This document shows, one piece after another, positions 27,801 through 34,803 of a DNA stretch of 64,000 nt. Numbering within the stretch: the stretch's first letter is position 1; every line of letters begins with the position of its first letter. The notes beneath the pieces were generated by a model, which saw nothing but the letters and a program-made list of their open reading frames with translations, made no database searches and was not told the DNA's origin. The DNA is from Melioribacteraceae bacterium (GTDB taxonomy: Bacteria > Bacteroidota > Ignavibacteria > Ignavibacteriales > Melioribacteraceae), in assembly GCA_030584085.1 (NCBI GenBank), contig CP129490.1:3195511-3259510 (forward strand). Reading direction: 5' to 3'. A program made the position numbers and the translations under genes.

Positions 27801-28022
27801 ACAGGCCATGTGTACATTAACGAAACCCAATATTTCGGCAACGTACCTGAATCCGCGTGGAATTTTTACATCGGCGGATACCAACCCGCACAAAAATGGT
27901 TAAAAGACCGCAAAGGCAGAACCCTCACCAACGAAGACATTGAACATTATCAAAAAATCATCGTCGCATTAACCGAAACCGACAGATTGATGAAAGAGAT
28001 TAACAAAATTGATTTCATTTAA
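24897..28022 (+). CDS. Single-chain restriction-modification enzyme (type ISP/IIG-like) with REP insertions
   Basis: The 1,041-residue protein joins a nuclease, a methyltransferase and a specificity region. The N-terminal PD-(D/E)xK site is P59-D60 with E74-T-K76. The AdoMet motif is DPAVGTGTF (376-384) and the catalytic motif NPPY is at 499-502. The C-terminal VYINETQYFG...IGGYQPAQKWLKDRKGR is typical of type ISP specificity domains. There is no helicase, so it is the shorter, IIG-like form. Two segments (residues about 626-656 and 933-968) are encoded by GTAG-flanked palindromes and interrupt otherwise conserved-looking stretches in frame. The ORF stays open throughout, so the enzyme may still be made. 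Confidence 0.85.
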   Translation: MKNAFENYLNSISKKFKHPETSEMGYRTDFEILLKDIFEKVVTRPRIDHDAKAKDGNKPDFAILKHDISILYIETKDIGVDLNKIEKSEQMARYFGYTNLVLTDYVEFRFYRNGQRYDEPIKIAEYDLKNRTINPFPDSFEHAAKTLIDFTQSQKEPIKNGLHLAKIMGGKAQRIRDNLLQFLSVDSEKNNEIKKIYKTLQKLLVHDLKAETFADMYAQTLVYGLFVARYHDKSPENFSRREARELVPTSNPFLRHFFDHIVGPDFDKRLEYIVDELCEVFSHANVPELMKQYFRDDLWGKTNEGPDPVIHFYEDFLREYDAGLRKKLGAYYTPQPVVRFIVRAVDHLLQKEFGLPNGLADTTKTQNDIHKVQILDPAVGTGTFLSAVIRSIYLRLKDNGQLGRWTTYVHHDLLPRIHGFEIMMAPYTIAHLKLSMAFKATGFKHFNRRLGIYLTNSLEEADEIGDLFTGFGFAESIAEESKEAAQIKNDTPIMVVIGNPPYSVSSSNKGDWITNLIKDYKKDLNERNIQPLSDDYIKFIRYAEHYIEKNGSGIVAMITNNSFLDGIIHRQMRKHLLETFDEIYILDLHGNAKKKETAPDGSKDENVFDIQQGVAISIMIKKVNNVGVDHHRPRRNDNNNTVDENILGNENIRPLRAIVKFAELYGKREIKFEKLNENKIDTIKWKKLKTAEPNYFFVEKDFESIEMYEKGFKIDEIFSSSTSGVKTHNDGELVSHREFAENNYKYLYRPFDVRNIEYDLKKVVRHRFNVMKNMLQNNISLLTCRQQSSFDFQHVLITKVLSDICSVSLQTKESTYAFPLYLYTEDGEKVPNLNQEIVNELEKTTGKTEPKEILDYIYAVLHSPSYREKYKEFLKIDFPRVPYPKDKTTFNKLVKLGTKLREIHLLESPVVNKFITTFPNDGSYEVGKIKYVVDANLASPKNKNVGVDDDRPQTNNSHNIMDTKFASTTGHVYINETQYFGNVPESAWNFYIGGYQPAQKWLKDRKGRTLTNEDIEHYQKIIVALTETDRLMKEINKIDFI
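26772..26862 (+). repeat. REP doublet inserted in frame in R-M gene
   Basis: The unit starts GTAG, followed by the hairpin GGGGTCGAT-catc-ATCGACCCC (26775-26796). A spacer follows, and then a second hairpin GGGGAACGAA-aata-TTCGTCCCC (26837-26859) ends with CTAC. The ends are inverted (GTAG...CTAC), as in paired REP elements (BIMEs). Read in the gene's frame it encodes VGVDHHRPR, an Asn-rich linker and VDENILGNENIRPL, with no stop codon. Confidence 0.85.
27693..27800 (+). repeat. Triple REP array inserted in frame in R-M gene
   Basis: Three palindromes lie in a row: GGATGCAA-atc-TTGCATCC (27695-27713), GTAG plus GGGGTCGAT-gatg-ATCGACCCC (27729-27753), and TGGACACAAA-a-TTTGCGTCCA (27778-27798, one mismatch). 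They encode VDANLASP, VGVDDDRPQ and MDTKFAST. They split the specificity region between KIKYV and VYINETQYF, and the frame continues without interruption. Confidence 0.85.
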
Positions 28023-28064
28023 CGAATTAATTTGTAATTAAAAATTTTCACAAACATTTATGTT

Positions 28065-28272
28065 GAGGACAAATATTTTCGTCCCCCAAACAAAATTTAA
28101 AATGTAGGGGTCGATCATTATCGACCCGTAACAAATAATATCATAAAGTAGTGGACGCAAATTTTGCGTCCACAAATGCAATATTAATAAAATAATGTAG
28201 GGGTCGAATATTTTCGACCCCGAAGCAATATTATTAATCATAAAGCGTAGGGTATGCAAACCTTGCATCCCC
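28065..28272 (+). repeat. REP array upstream of RAYT gene
   Basis: Five palindromes of three stem classes fill the gap between the R-M gene and the transposase: GGAC...GTCC (28065-28085), GTAGGGGTCGAT...ATCGACCC (28104-28128), GTAGTGGACGCAA-att-TTGCGTCCAC (28148-28173, perfect), GTAGGGGTCGAA...TTCGACCCC (28197-28221) and GTAGGGTATGCAA...TTGCATCCCC (28247-28272). GTAG precedes four of the five. Spacers are 20-30 bases, AT-rich, and not conserved. Confidence 0.85.
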
Positions 28273-28285
28273 AAATAATAACAAA

Positions 28286-28846
28286 ATGAAAAACCGCAAA
28301 CGTAACAGATTACCCGAGTATGATTATTCCAATCCCGCATGGTATTACGTAACAATATGCACGCATAAGCACATTTATCATTTCGGTGAGGTTAAAAACG
28401 GTAAAATGATTTTGAATAAACTCGGGGAAATCACAAAAAAACTTTTAGAAGAAATTCCATCACATTATTCCAATGTAGAATTAGATGAATTTATTGTAAT
28501 GCCAAATCACATCCATGCAATCATAATAATCAATGACGTAGGGGTCGATCATCATCGACCCCGAAATGTAAATGATAATAATACGACCGGGGACAAAAAT
28601 ACTCTAAGGGTCGAAGATATTCGACCCATACAACCTTCGAATTTATCTAATGTTGTAAAGGGATTTAAAATCGGTGTTACCATATGGTGCAAGAATAATA
28701 ACATTGCAAACTTCAAATGGCAGCGTTCATTTTATGACAGGATAATTCGCAACGAAAAAGAATTGTACCACATCAGAGATTACATCGAACAAAATCCGTT
28801 GCGATGGGAAATTGAAAAAAATATCGAAAATTTGGACTTGATGTAG
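28286..28846 (+). CDS. REP-associated tyrosine transposase (RAYT, Y1 HUH family)
   Basis: The 186-residue protein has the RAYT layout. An N-terminal RLPEYDYSNPAWYYVTICTH strand precedes the HUH motif in MPNHIHAIII (H75, H77). The helix SNLSNVVKGFKIGV, the WQRSFYDRIIRNEKEL segment and the nucleophile Y166 in RDYIEQNPLRW follow. RAYTs are single-copy domesticated relatives of IS200/IS605 transposases that nick and move REP palindromes next to a GTAG tetranucleotide (knowledge from the E. coli family). Here 30 residues between the HUH motif and the following helix come from a REP unit inserted in frame. The stop codon TAG is part of the GTAG of the next REP. Confidence 0.9.
   Translation: MKNRKRNRLPEYDYSNPAWYYVTICTHKHIYHFGEVKNGKMILNKLGEITKKLLEEIPSHYSNVELDEFIVMPNHIHAIIIINDVGVDHHRPRNVNDNNTTGDKNTLRVEDIRPIQPSNLSNVVKGFKIGVTIWCKNNNIANFKWQRSFYDRIIRNEKELYHIRDYIEQNPLRWEIEKNIENLDLM
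28538..28631 (+). repeat. REP doublet inserted in frame in the RAYT gene
   Basis: The unit has GTAG, the hairpin GGGGTCGAT-catc-ATCGACCCC (28541-28562), an AT-rich spacer, and the second hairpin GGGTCGAA-gata-TTCGACCC (28608-28627) followed by ATAC. Apart from scattered changes it is the same composite unit as in the R-M gene: 94 versus 91 bases, a difference of one codon. It encodes VGVDHHRPR and an Asn-rich linker. Confidence 0.85.
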
Positions 28847-29007
28847 GGGATGCAAATTTTGCATCCTCTCACAATATTTTTTAACGAACAATCGGGGTCG
28901 AAAATATTCCGAGGGTCGAAGATATTCCGGGGGTCGAAAATATTCGACCCCTACGAATCTTGAATCTATCTGATGTTATAGGTGGACGCAAGATTTGTTT
29001 CCCCTAC
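28843..29007 (+). repeat. REP array downstream of RAYT gene
   Basis: A first palindrome, GTAGGGGATGCAA-att-TTGCATCC (28843-28868), overlaps the RAYT stop. After a short gap there are three tandem half-repeats of GGGGTCGAAAATATTC type (starting near 28894, 28913 and 28931). The last completes a hairpin GGGTCGAA-aata-TTCGACCC followed by CTAC (28951-28954). A degenerate GTGGACGCAA...CCCCTAC unit (28982-29007) closes the array at the end of the next gene. Confidence 0.8.
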
Positions 29008-29010
29008 AGT

Positions 29011-29583
29011 CTATCTTTTTAGTAACGGGATTTTTTCATGTTTACCGGATGAATCGATCAATATTTCTAGTCGTTTTAATCTGGTTGTTTCTTGTTTTGC
29101 ACTCATCACCCATCTGATTGAAGTTTTTCTATATGATGGAGCCAGCATCTCATTGAAAAACTGCCATGCTTTTTTATTCTTTTTAAAAATTTTCTCAAAC
29201 CTTTTTTCGAGTTGATCACTTTCTTGTTCGTACGAATACACTTTTGATTTATGGGACTTTCTTTTTTTGTACGCCCTAATACCTTCCGGTTTCATTAAGC
29301 TAAGCTTAGTAAGTATTTTTACCTTCTCAATGTTTACAGCACTCCAATTGCTGCTTGGCTTCCTTGGGGTAAACCTGATCATATAACTTTCTTCATCAAT
29401 TGATTTTCTTAAGCCATCAATCCAGCCAAAGCAGATTGCTTCATCTACCGATTCCGACCAGGTAATACTTTTTTTACCTGTTGCAATTTTATAGTAACCA
29501 ATCCACACTTCATTTAATTTGTTATGATTTTTTTCAAACCATTTTCTTAATTCTTTTTTTGTTTTGAAAAATTTAGGCTGCAC
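29011..29583 (-). CDS. YdeI/OmpD-associated family protein
   Basis: The 190-residue protein matches the YdeI family pattern: KTKKELRKWFEKNHNKLNEVWIGYYK, then ITWSESVDEAICFGWIDGLRKSID, MIRFTPRKPSSNWSAVNIEKV, and the C-terminal RWVMSAKQETTRLKRLEILI. Members are small soluble proteins linked to stress or peptide resistance in some bacteria, but the biochemical role is not established. The gene ends directly against the last degenerate REP unit, so its 3' end and the array abut. The C-terminal stretch SSGKHEKIPLLKR is family-like. Confidence 0.8.
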   Translation of the reverse strand: MQPKFFKTKKELRKWFEKNHNKLNEVWIGYYKIATGKKSITWSESVDEAICFGWIDGLRKSIDEESYMIRFTPRKPSSNWSAVNIEKVKILTKLSLMKPEGIRAYKKRKSHKSKVYSYEQESDQLEKRFEKIFKKNKKAWQFFNEMLAPSYRKTSIRWVMSAKQETTRLKRLEILIDSSGKHEKIPLLKR

Positions 29584-29632
29584 ACAAATCCTTTTTTGAA
29601 TATGGTTAGTTTTTTTGAATTAATAAAAAGTA

Positions 29633-29662
29633 AAACCCGAATCATTAGAATAATCCGGGTTT
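29633..29662 (-). terminator. Terminator of mscL
   Basis: The arms AAACCCGAAT and ATCCGGGTTT pair across about ten bases. On the minus strand the stem is followed by TTTTACTTTTTATT, giving a U-tract for leftward transcription from mscL. Confidence 0.7.
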
Positions 29663-29685
29663 CGAAAACAAACATTAATGATTTT

Positions 29686-30135
29686 TTAAGTCAGCGAAGA
29701 AGTACAAGCCGGGCATTTGGTTGCTTTAATCGAAATTGTGTTGAAGCAATATGGGCATTCTTTCGTGGTAGCTTCTGCCGGAACTTCTGCTTCTTTCTTT
29801 TTTAGTTTATTCATGCCTTTAACGAGTACAAAAATTGCCCAAGCGACAATCAAAAAACTAATAACTGTATTAATAAAAGTACCGTAATTTACTGTAACCG
29901 CTCCCGCTTCCTGTGCTTGTTGTAAAGTATCAAAAGGACCGGGAAGCGTACCTTCTTTAATTACAAAGAATAAATTAGAAAAATCTACACCCCCAAGCAG
30001 CAATCCAATAGGCGGCATGATAACATCAGATACAAGAGACTTTACAATTGTTCCGAAAGCCGCACCGATAATTATACCGACGGCCATATCAACTACATTC
30101 CCCCGCATAGCAAATTCTTTGAACTCTTTGAACAT
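29686..30135 (-). CDS. mscL: Large-conductance mechanosensitive channel with zinc-ribbon tail
   Basis: The 149-residue protein starts with the MscL signature [24 protein letters not shown]. Two transmembrane helices and a periplasmic loop follow, then the C-terminal helix [12 protein letters not shown]. The channel opens under membrane tension to release solutes during hypo-osmotic shock. The gene has a good AAGGAG ribosome site. It has an unusual extension after the family's normal end: [23 protein letters not shown], a CxxC-x(n)-CxxC zinc ribbon of about 25 residues, facing the cytoplasm. It may bind metal or a partner protein. Confidence 0.93.
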   Translation of the reverse strand: MFKEFKEFAMRGNVVDMAVGIIIGAAFGTIVKSLVSDVIMPPIGLLLGGVDFSNLFFVIKEGTLPGPFDTLQQAQEAGAVTVNYGTFINTVISFLIVAWAIFVLVKGMNKLKKKEAEVPAEATTKECPYCFNTISIKATKCPACTSSLT

Positions 30136-30215
30136 TTCTTACTCCTTATTGGTGAGGATTAAATTTACAAATTATGCTAATTCAAAAAAAGTGTAACAAT
30201 ACTATATTTAAAACA

Positions 30216-30242
30216 GCAAACCCATCACGTAGATGGGTTTGC
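30216..30242 (-). terminator. Terminator downstream of von Willebrand lipoprotein gene
   Basis: GCAAACCCATC and GATGGGTTTGC form a perfect 11-bp stem with a five-base loop. On the minus strand it is followed by TGTTTTAAA, so it ends leftward transcripts. Confidence 0.75.
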
Positions 30243-30324
30243 CGGCAAGTAGTGAAGTCTCCCTCACTAATATTTGTTAACTGATGTATCAAAATATTAA
30301 AGAACAGTAAATTTGTCAATTACA

Positions 30325-31419
30325 TTAGTAAGTGACTCTGTATGTTATTTCTCCATCTGCAGTTGAAGTGTAAACAATAATTTTAACAAGCCACTCTTGT
30401 ACTGTAGATGAACCCTTCATATATTCAACCAAGTAACTGTTTGATAGTGCGCCAACTACAGGAAGATCTGTCAATACTAAGTTTGTTGCATATCTATCTA
30501 CAAATTTAACAGTACCGCCTGTACATTTTGACATGTCCCAAGGACGTTCATAACTAGCACTCCAATAACCGGAATAATAAGTTGTATCTTCGCTAAATAC
30601 AGTATGAACTGTAGCAATACCGCCAATTGTGTTGCATAATTGTGCAGTATTGTATTCACCGCTTGAGCCTGGTTGAGTCGGCTCATCAGTAAAGTTTATA
30701 AATACTTTTGAAGCGCCAGATCTCCAGTTGAAATACTGATATCCGAATAAACAACCAACAACACCGTTTTCACCCCAAATACCCGATGCGAACGAAGAAG
30801 CGTTTGTTTGTAAAGTTGTAGCATCACCACCGCCGAAACCAACCGTTCGCGAAGTTCCGGTATATCCGCTTCTGTTTAAATAAGTTGATAAGTTTGCTGC
30901 TGTTGTAAAATTAAGTGCACCGTTAACACTTCCGTCATAGCCGACACATGCAAATTGAACATCTAATCCGCTATTAGCAAGGGCTGTTGCAAAATTGACA
31001 ATACCCGTTGCAACAACATCAGCTTCTTCACCCATACTGCCTGAGTTATCAACTGTAAAAACAACATCGGCTTTTAAAGTTGTACCTGTACCTACTTTAG
31101 TAACTAACAGTCCTTTTGTAACTCCATTTTGTGTAACAAATAAATTTGATGATGATGGGTTACTTGAATTGTAAAATAGATTAATCGGTTGTTGAGTATT
31201 AGGATCAACCAATCCTTGTAAGTTTACGTTAATACGTTCGCCTTGTGCAGAAAATGAAGCCGTCGGTTGAACATTATTTTTTGTCGGGGTTGGTGGTGTT
31301 ACATTCACCGGATCGGCAGGAATATCTGTATTAGTGTTGTCATCATCTTCGGCTTTATCGCAGCCAAAGAAAATTAAACTCATTGCCACTAACAAAATAA
31401 AAAGTAATTTCTTGAACAT
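30325..31419 (-). CDS. Lipoprotein with von Willebrand factor A domain
   Basis: The chosen ATG has a strong AAAGGAGGGTAT ribosome site; the frame extends 22 codons further upstream without one. The product of 364 residues has the signal MFKKLLFILLVAMSLIFFGC, with lipobox FFGC, and an acidic Asp/Thr/Pro linker. A vWA domain follows with the metal-ion-dependent adhesion site D124-x-S126-x-S128 (DNSGSMG). Such domains bind proteins or matrix ligands in a metal-dependent way. It is most likely anchored in a membrane facing the periplasm or the cell surface. No neighbour suggests a pathway. Confidence 0.82.
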   Translation of the reverse strand: MFKKLLFILLVAMSLIFFGCDKAEDDDNTNTDIPADPVNVTPPTPTKNNVQPTASFSAQGERINVNLQGLVDPNTQQPINLFYNSSNPSSSNLFVTQNGVTKGLLVTKVGTGTTLKADVVFTVDNSGSMGEEADVVATGIVNFATALANSGLDVQFACVGYDGSVNGALNFTTAANLSTYLNRSGYTGTSRTVGFGGGDATTLQTNASSFASGIWGENGVVGCLFGYQYFNWRSGASKVFINFTDEPTQPGSSGEYNTAQLCNTIGGIATVHTVFSEDTTYYSGYWSASYERPWDMSKCTGGTVKFVDRYATNLVLTDLPVVGALSNSYLVEYMKGSSTVQEWLVKIIVYTSTADGEITYRVTY

Positions 31420-31545
31420 ATACCCTCCTTTAAATAACTGGTTAACTTTAGTTGTTAATCTAAAAGCACAGAATAAAATATGCATTTAGTTATTCAGACA
31501 CAATAGTCCAATTGTGATTTGAATTGCATAAGAAAAACAAGTGAA

Positions 31546-31917
31546 TTAATTGTTTTGAAAAGTAGTTGTGCTGCTAAAACTACCAAAGGATTTTCGGACT
31601 AATAAAAGAATTGATTTTGCGTTCTTTTCGTTGAATTTATAAAAGGATGGTTTGTAATATTTGTATGCAAGACCTTTAACAGACTTTGAAATTATTTCAG
31701 GAAGATTACTCTCTTCTGTGATTAAAGTCACTGGTAAAAGCGATAGAATATCGAACAGAGAAATCTCAAGAATTTTTTTAAATTCCGAATCACTCAACTC
31801 TTCAATTGAATTAAAGGATTTATTCTTCGAGAGTTTTCTTTGACGCTTAAACTCCAGAGCAAATTGATCATTCAATAAAGATATTGCTGCTTCTGTAGGT
31901 AAATTAATTTCTATCAT
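31546..31917 (-). CDS. Hypothetical protein of 123 residues
   Basis: The protein is not recognised. It begins MIEINLPTEAAISLLNDQFAL and is mostly helical. It has a hydrophobic centre (FDILSLLPVTLI) and a Lys-rich C-terminal half (GLAYKYYKPSFYKFNEKNAK). There is no signal peptide or clear transmembrane segment. It lies 44 bases after sucC on the same strand and could be co-transcribed with it, though nothing links it to the citric acid cycle. Confidence 0.5.
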   Translation of the reverse strand: MIEINLPTEAAISLLNDQFALEFKRQRKLSKNKSFNSIEELSDSEFKKILEISLFDILSLLPVTLITEESNLPEIISKSVKGLAYKYYKPSFYKFNEKNAKSILLLVRKSFGSFSSTTTFQNN

Positions 31918-31961
31918 AATTAGTATAAAATTTTGAGGAGAATTAGATTCTCCTCATATTT

Positions 31962-33122
31962 TTAATTCAAAACTGCCGTAACTTTTTTTGCCGCATCTTG
32001 TAAACTTTGTGCGACTTCAAATTTTAAACCGGATTCATTTAATAAAACACCGGCTTCCTCTGCATTAGTTCCTTCTAATCTAACAACAATAGGAACTTGT
32101 ACGTTTATTTCTTTTACAGCGTCAATAACACCTTGTGCAACTCTATCGCATCTTACAATGCCGCCGAAGATGTTAATTAAAATTGCTTTCACATTTTGAT
32201 CAGATAAAATAATTTTAAATCCATTTGATACAGTTTCTTTATTTGCACCGCCGCCGACATCTAAAAAGTTTGCAGGTTCACCGCCGGCTAATTTTATTAT
32301 ATCCATTGTAGCCATTGCGAGACCGGCACCGTTGACCATACAACCAACATTACCGTCCAACTTAATGTAATTCAAATTGAATCTTGATGCTTCAATTTCA
32401 AGCGGTTCTTCTTCATCATAATCTCTGTATTCGATAATATCCGGATGACGGAATAATGCGTTATCATCAAAATTCATTTTTGCATCGAGAGCAATTACGT
32501 TTCCTTCTTTAGTTACAACTAAAGGATTAATTTCGGCTAAAGATGCATCGGTAGCTTCATATGTGTTGTAAAGAGCCATAATAAATTTTACGGCATTCTT
32601 TAATTGTTCGCCTTCCAAACCGAGTCCGAATGCTAATTTTCTTGCTTGATAAGCTTGAATACCGACACCGGGATCAATTGCTTCTTTTAGAATTTTCTCG
32701 GGAGTTTCGGCAGCAACTTTTTCTATTTCAACACCGCCTTCAGTTGAGACCATAATAACATTTTTTGATGAGACTCTGTCTAATGTAATTCCCAGATAGA
32801 GTTCTTTCTCAATATTTATACCTTGTTCGATCAATAATCTCTTTACTAATCTGCCTTCAGGACCGGTTTGATGAGTTATTAAATTCATTCCTAAAATTTG
32901 TTTAGCATATTCGCGGACTTCATCTATGCTTTTAGCAACTTTAACACCACCGCCTTTTCCTCTTCCACCGGCATGAATTTGAGCCTTCACAACCCAAACA
33001 TTTCCACCTATTCTTTTTGCCGCATCTACTGCTTCATCAACATTAAATGCAACTATTCCTTCAGGTACTGCAACTTTAAACTTCCGCAATATCTCTTTTG
33101 CTTGATATTCGTGAATTTTCAT
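31962..33122 (-). CDS. sucC: Succinyl-CoA synthetase beta subunit (ADP-forming type)
   Basis: The 386-residue protein covers the full family length. The ATP-grasp domain is seen in [37 protein letters not shown] and EINPLVV. The C-terminal CoA-ligase part contains [11 protein letters not shown] and [15 protein letters not shown]. With the alpha subunit it makes succinyl-CoA from succinate, CoA and ATP, or runs in reverse in the citric acid cycle. The alpha subunit gene is not adjacent, so the two must assemble from separate loci. The start has an AAGGAAC ribosome site. Confidence 0.96.
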   Translation of the reverse strand: MKIHEYQAKEILRKFKVAVPEGIVAFNVDEAVDAAKRIGGNVWVVKAQIHAGGRGKGGGVKVAKSIDEVREYAKQILGMNLITHQTGPEGRLVKRLLIEQGINIEKELYLGITLDRVSSKNVIMVSTEGGVEIEKVAAETPEKILKEAIDPGVGIQAYQARKLAFGLGLEGEQLKNAVKFIMALYNTYEATDASLAEINPLVVTKEGNVIALDAKMNFDDNALFRHPDIIEYRDYDEEEPLEIEASRFNLNYIKLDGNVGCMVNGAGLAMATMDIIKLAGGEPANFLDVGGGANKETVSNGFKIILSDQNVKAILINIFGGIVRCDRVAQGVIDAVKEINVQVPIVVRLEGTNAEEAGVLLNESGLKFEVAQSLQDAAKKVTAVLN

Positions 33123-33271
33123 TAGTTCCTTCCGTTAATTTCCTATTAAAATGTATGCTAAATTAAACGATTTGGGTCTAAGAATCAATTTGGACTGAAA
33201 TACGTGTTTTAGTGCTAATAGTGGGTTATAATAGCAACTAAAGAGTTTTAAGATCAATCTTACAAATAAAT

Positions 33272-33967
33272 CTATCTTCTTTTTGATTTCTCTTCTTCTA
33301 TAAAAAATTCATCTTTCAGACCAATATTTACTTTATAGTTTTCGTATTGAACAATTACTGTACCTTCCATCTTACCTTCTTTTTGGGTTTCTTGATTTGA
33401 TTCAAATTCGCCTGTCATACCCGGTGGTAAATTCATCTGATCGACTTTGAATGAAATTCTTAACTCGGATGGCAGAGCGTGTTCAATTTGTTCACCATAT
33501 TTAATATCGATTGTAACAGTCCCGCTTTTTTTTGTGGTTGTTTCGATTTTGTAAACAATAAATTTATTCTTATCAATCCAGAGATTCGAGAGCACGACTT
33601 CCGACGAATCCGATAACGGAAGTATTTTTATTAAGTAAACAGGATTCTTATTAATTATATCTTCCTTAGCAAAAACCGACGTGTATTCGTCTTTCAATAA
33701 ATTTGCAGGCGAAAAATTCAATCCTTGTCGAGGAAGTAACGCAAAACCCGTAGATTCCATCTTAATTTTATCGGGTTGTTTAAAATAAATGGTTGCGTGA
33801 GTTTCCGGAACTCGAAGAAAATTTACATCAATTTTTATAACTGCTTCAACTTGATAATCTTCTACACTGTTTATCTTTTGTTTGGTTTTTTGAAGTACTT
33901 CATTCGGATCAACAGTTTGTGAATATAAAACTGATGCAATAATTAATAGATAAATTATCTTTCTCAT
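33272..33967 (-). CDS. LolA-like outer-membrane lipoprotein-sorting protein
   Basis: The 231-residue protein has a signal peptide (MRKIIYLLIIASVLYSQT) and a fold of repeated beta strands typical of LolA/LolB-like proteins. Examples are VEDYQVEAVIKIDVNF, ATIYFKQPDKIKMES and NLWIDKNKFIVYKIE. It overlaps the ABC permease gene by four bases and follows an ABC ATPase. The three genes form one operon that may export or sort a lipid or lipoprotein. No canonical Lol transporter signature is visible in the permease, so the substrate is unknown. Confidence 0.7.
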   Translation of the reverse strand: MRKIIYLLIIASVLYSQTVDPNEVLQKTKQKINSVEDYQVEAVIKIDVNFLRVPETHATIYFKQPDKIKMESTGFALLPRQGLNFSPANLLKDEYTSVFAKEDIINKNPVYLIKILPLSDSSEVVLSNLWIDKNKFIVYKIETTTKKSGTVTIDIKYGEQIEHALPSELRISFKVDQMNLPPGMTGEFESNQETQKEGKMEGTVIVQYENYKVNIGLKDEFFIEEEKSKRR

Positions 33968-34803
33968 GTAAGAATGTCCTTACGATTAAATATATAAGTT
34001 GTAACTGCAAATAGAACTACAATATGGCCAAGCAATATTAATCCCGATTCAATTATAACATCGTAACCAACCGGGTCACCAAAAAACTCGCGCCATTTTA
34101 TCATATGATTTGTGAACAAATACGGTTTAATAAATTCCAATGCTTCAATCGGAAGAGCCGAAATAATAATGAAAACAATAATAACTGCCATTGTTACAAC
34201 TATAGGTCCGATTGCATTTTCAACCAATGAAGAAAAGAAATACGAAAGCGTGAATACGGTTGTCATACTTATCATAGCAAAGCCGTACGCTAATACAAAT
34301 CGCCAAATAACATCGTCAGCGGCAAAGATGTAAACTTTATCCCTCAATACAATTAATTCACCCGGACCAAAGATCAACAAACTTACACCCATGCTGATAA
34401 TCAATAACCAAGCAAGTAAAAGATTTGTGTAAATGAATCCGGCAATAAATTTTGAGAAAGCAATACTAAAACGGGAAACCGGTCTGGTAACTAACATTCT
34501 ATAAGTACCCGAAGTTGCTTCGCCGGCAAAAAGATCACTACCAACAAGAACAATTAAGAATGGTATGTGTATGAACAATGCCTGTAAAATCAAATATGCT
34601 ACTAAATAACCGTTCAATAAATTGCCGACAAAGAAAAACGAATCTTTGAGATTTCTTGTAGCGAAATCGACATATCCTTCACCGTTGAAATAAAGGGATA
34701 TCTGAACAATCGGTACCAAAACAGCAATAGCGCCAAACCCGATATACGTTCTCAATTTTCTAAATATTTTAGATAGTTCGATCGAGATTAATTTAATTAT
34801 CAT
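33964..34803 (-). CDS. ABC-2 type transporter permease
   Basis: The 279-residue protein has about six transmembrane segments with a cytoplasmic coupling segment (FAGEATSGTYRMLVTRPVSR) typical of ABC-2 permeases. It overlaps both the upstream ATPase gene and the downstream LolA-like gene by four bases each. It should form the membrane half of an exporter driven by the adjacent ATPase. The substrate cannot be told. Confidence 0.88.
   Translation of the reverse strand: MIIKLISIELSKIFRKLRTYIGFGAIAVLVPIVQISLYFNGEGYVDFATRNLKDSFFFVGNLLNGYLVAYLILQALFIHIPFLIVLVGSDLFAGEATSGTYRMLVTRPVSRFSIAFSKFIAGFIYTNLLLAWLLIISMGVSLLIFGPGELIVLRDKVYIFAADDVIWRFVLAYGFAMISMTTVFTLSYFFSSLVENAIGPIVVTMAVIIVFIIISALPIEALEFIKPYLFTNHMIKWREFFGDPVGYDVIIESGLILLGHIVVLFAVTTYIFNRKDILT

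Noticed and set aside
28065-29007. CRISPR array
   Set aside because: The repeats are palindromes of varied sequence with irregular spacers, no near-identical direct repeats and no cas genes nearby. The GTAG/CTAC ends and the adjacent RAYT fit REP elements.
30216-30275. Cyclic-di-GMP-type riboswitch (contains a GCAAACCC-like motif)
   Set aside because: The motif is part of a perfect hairpin with a U-tract downstream of a gene, on the strand and in the place expected for a terminator, and the other conserved riboswitch parts are missing.
31420-31485. Upstream extension of the von Willebrand lipoprotein
   Set aside because: The extension would place 22 residues before the signal peptide and lacks a ribosome site, while the internal ATG has a strong one and gives a proper lipoprotein leader.
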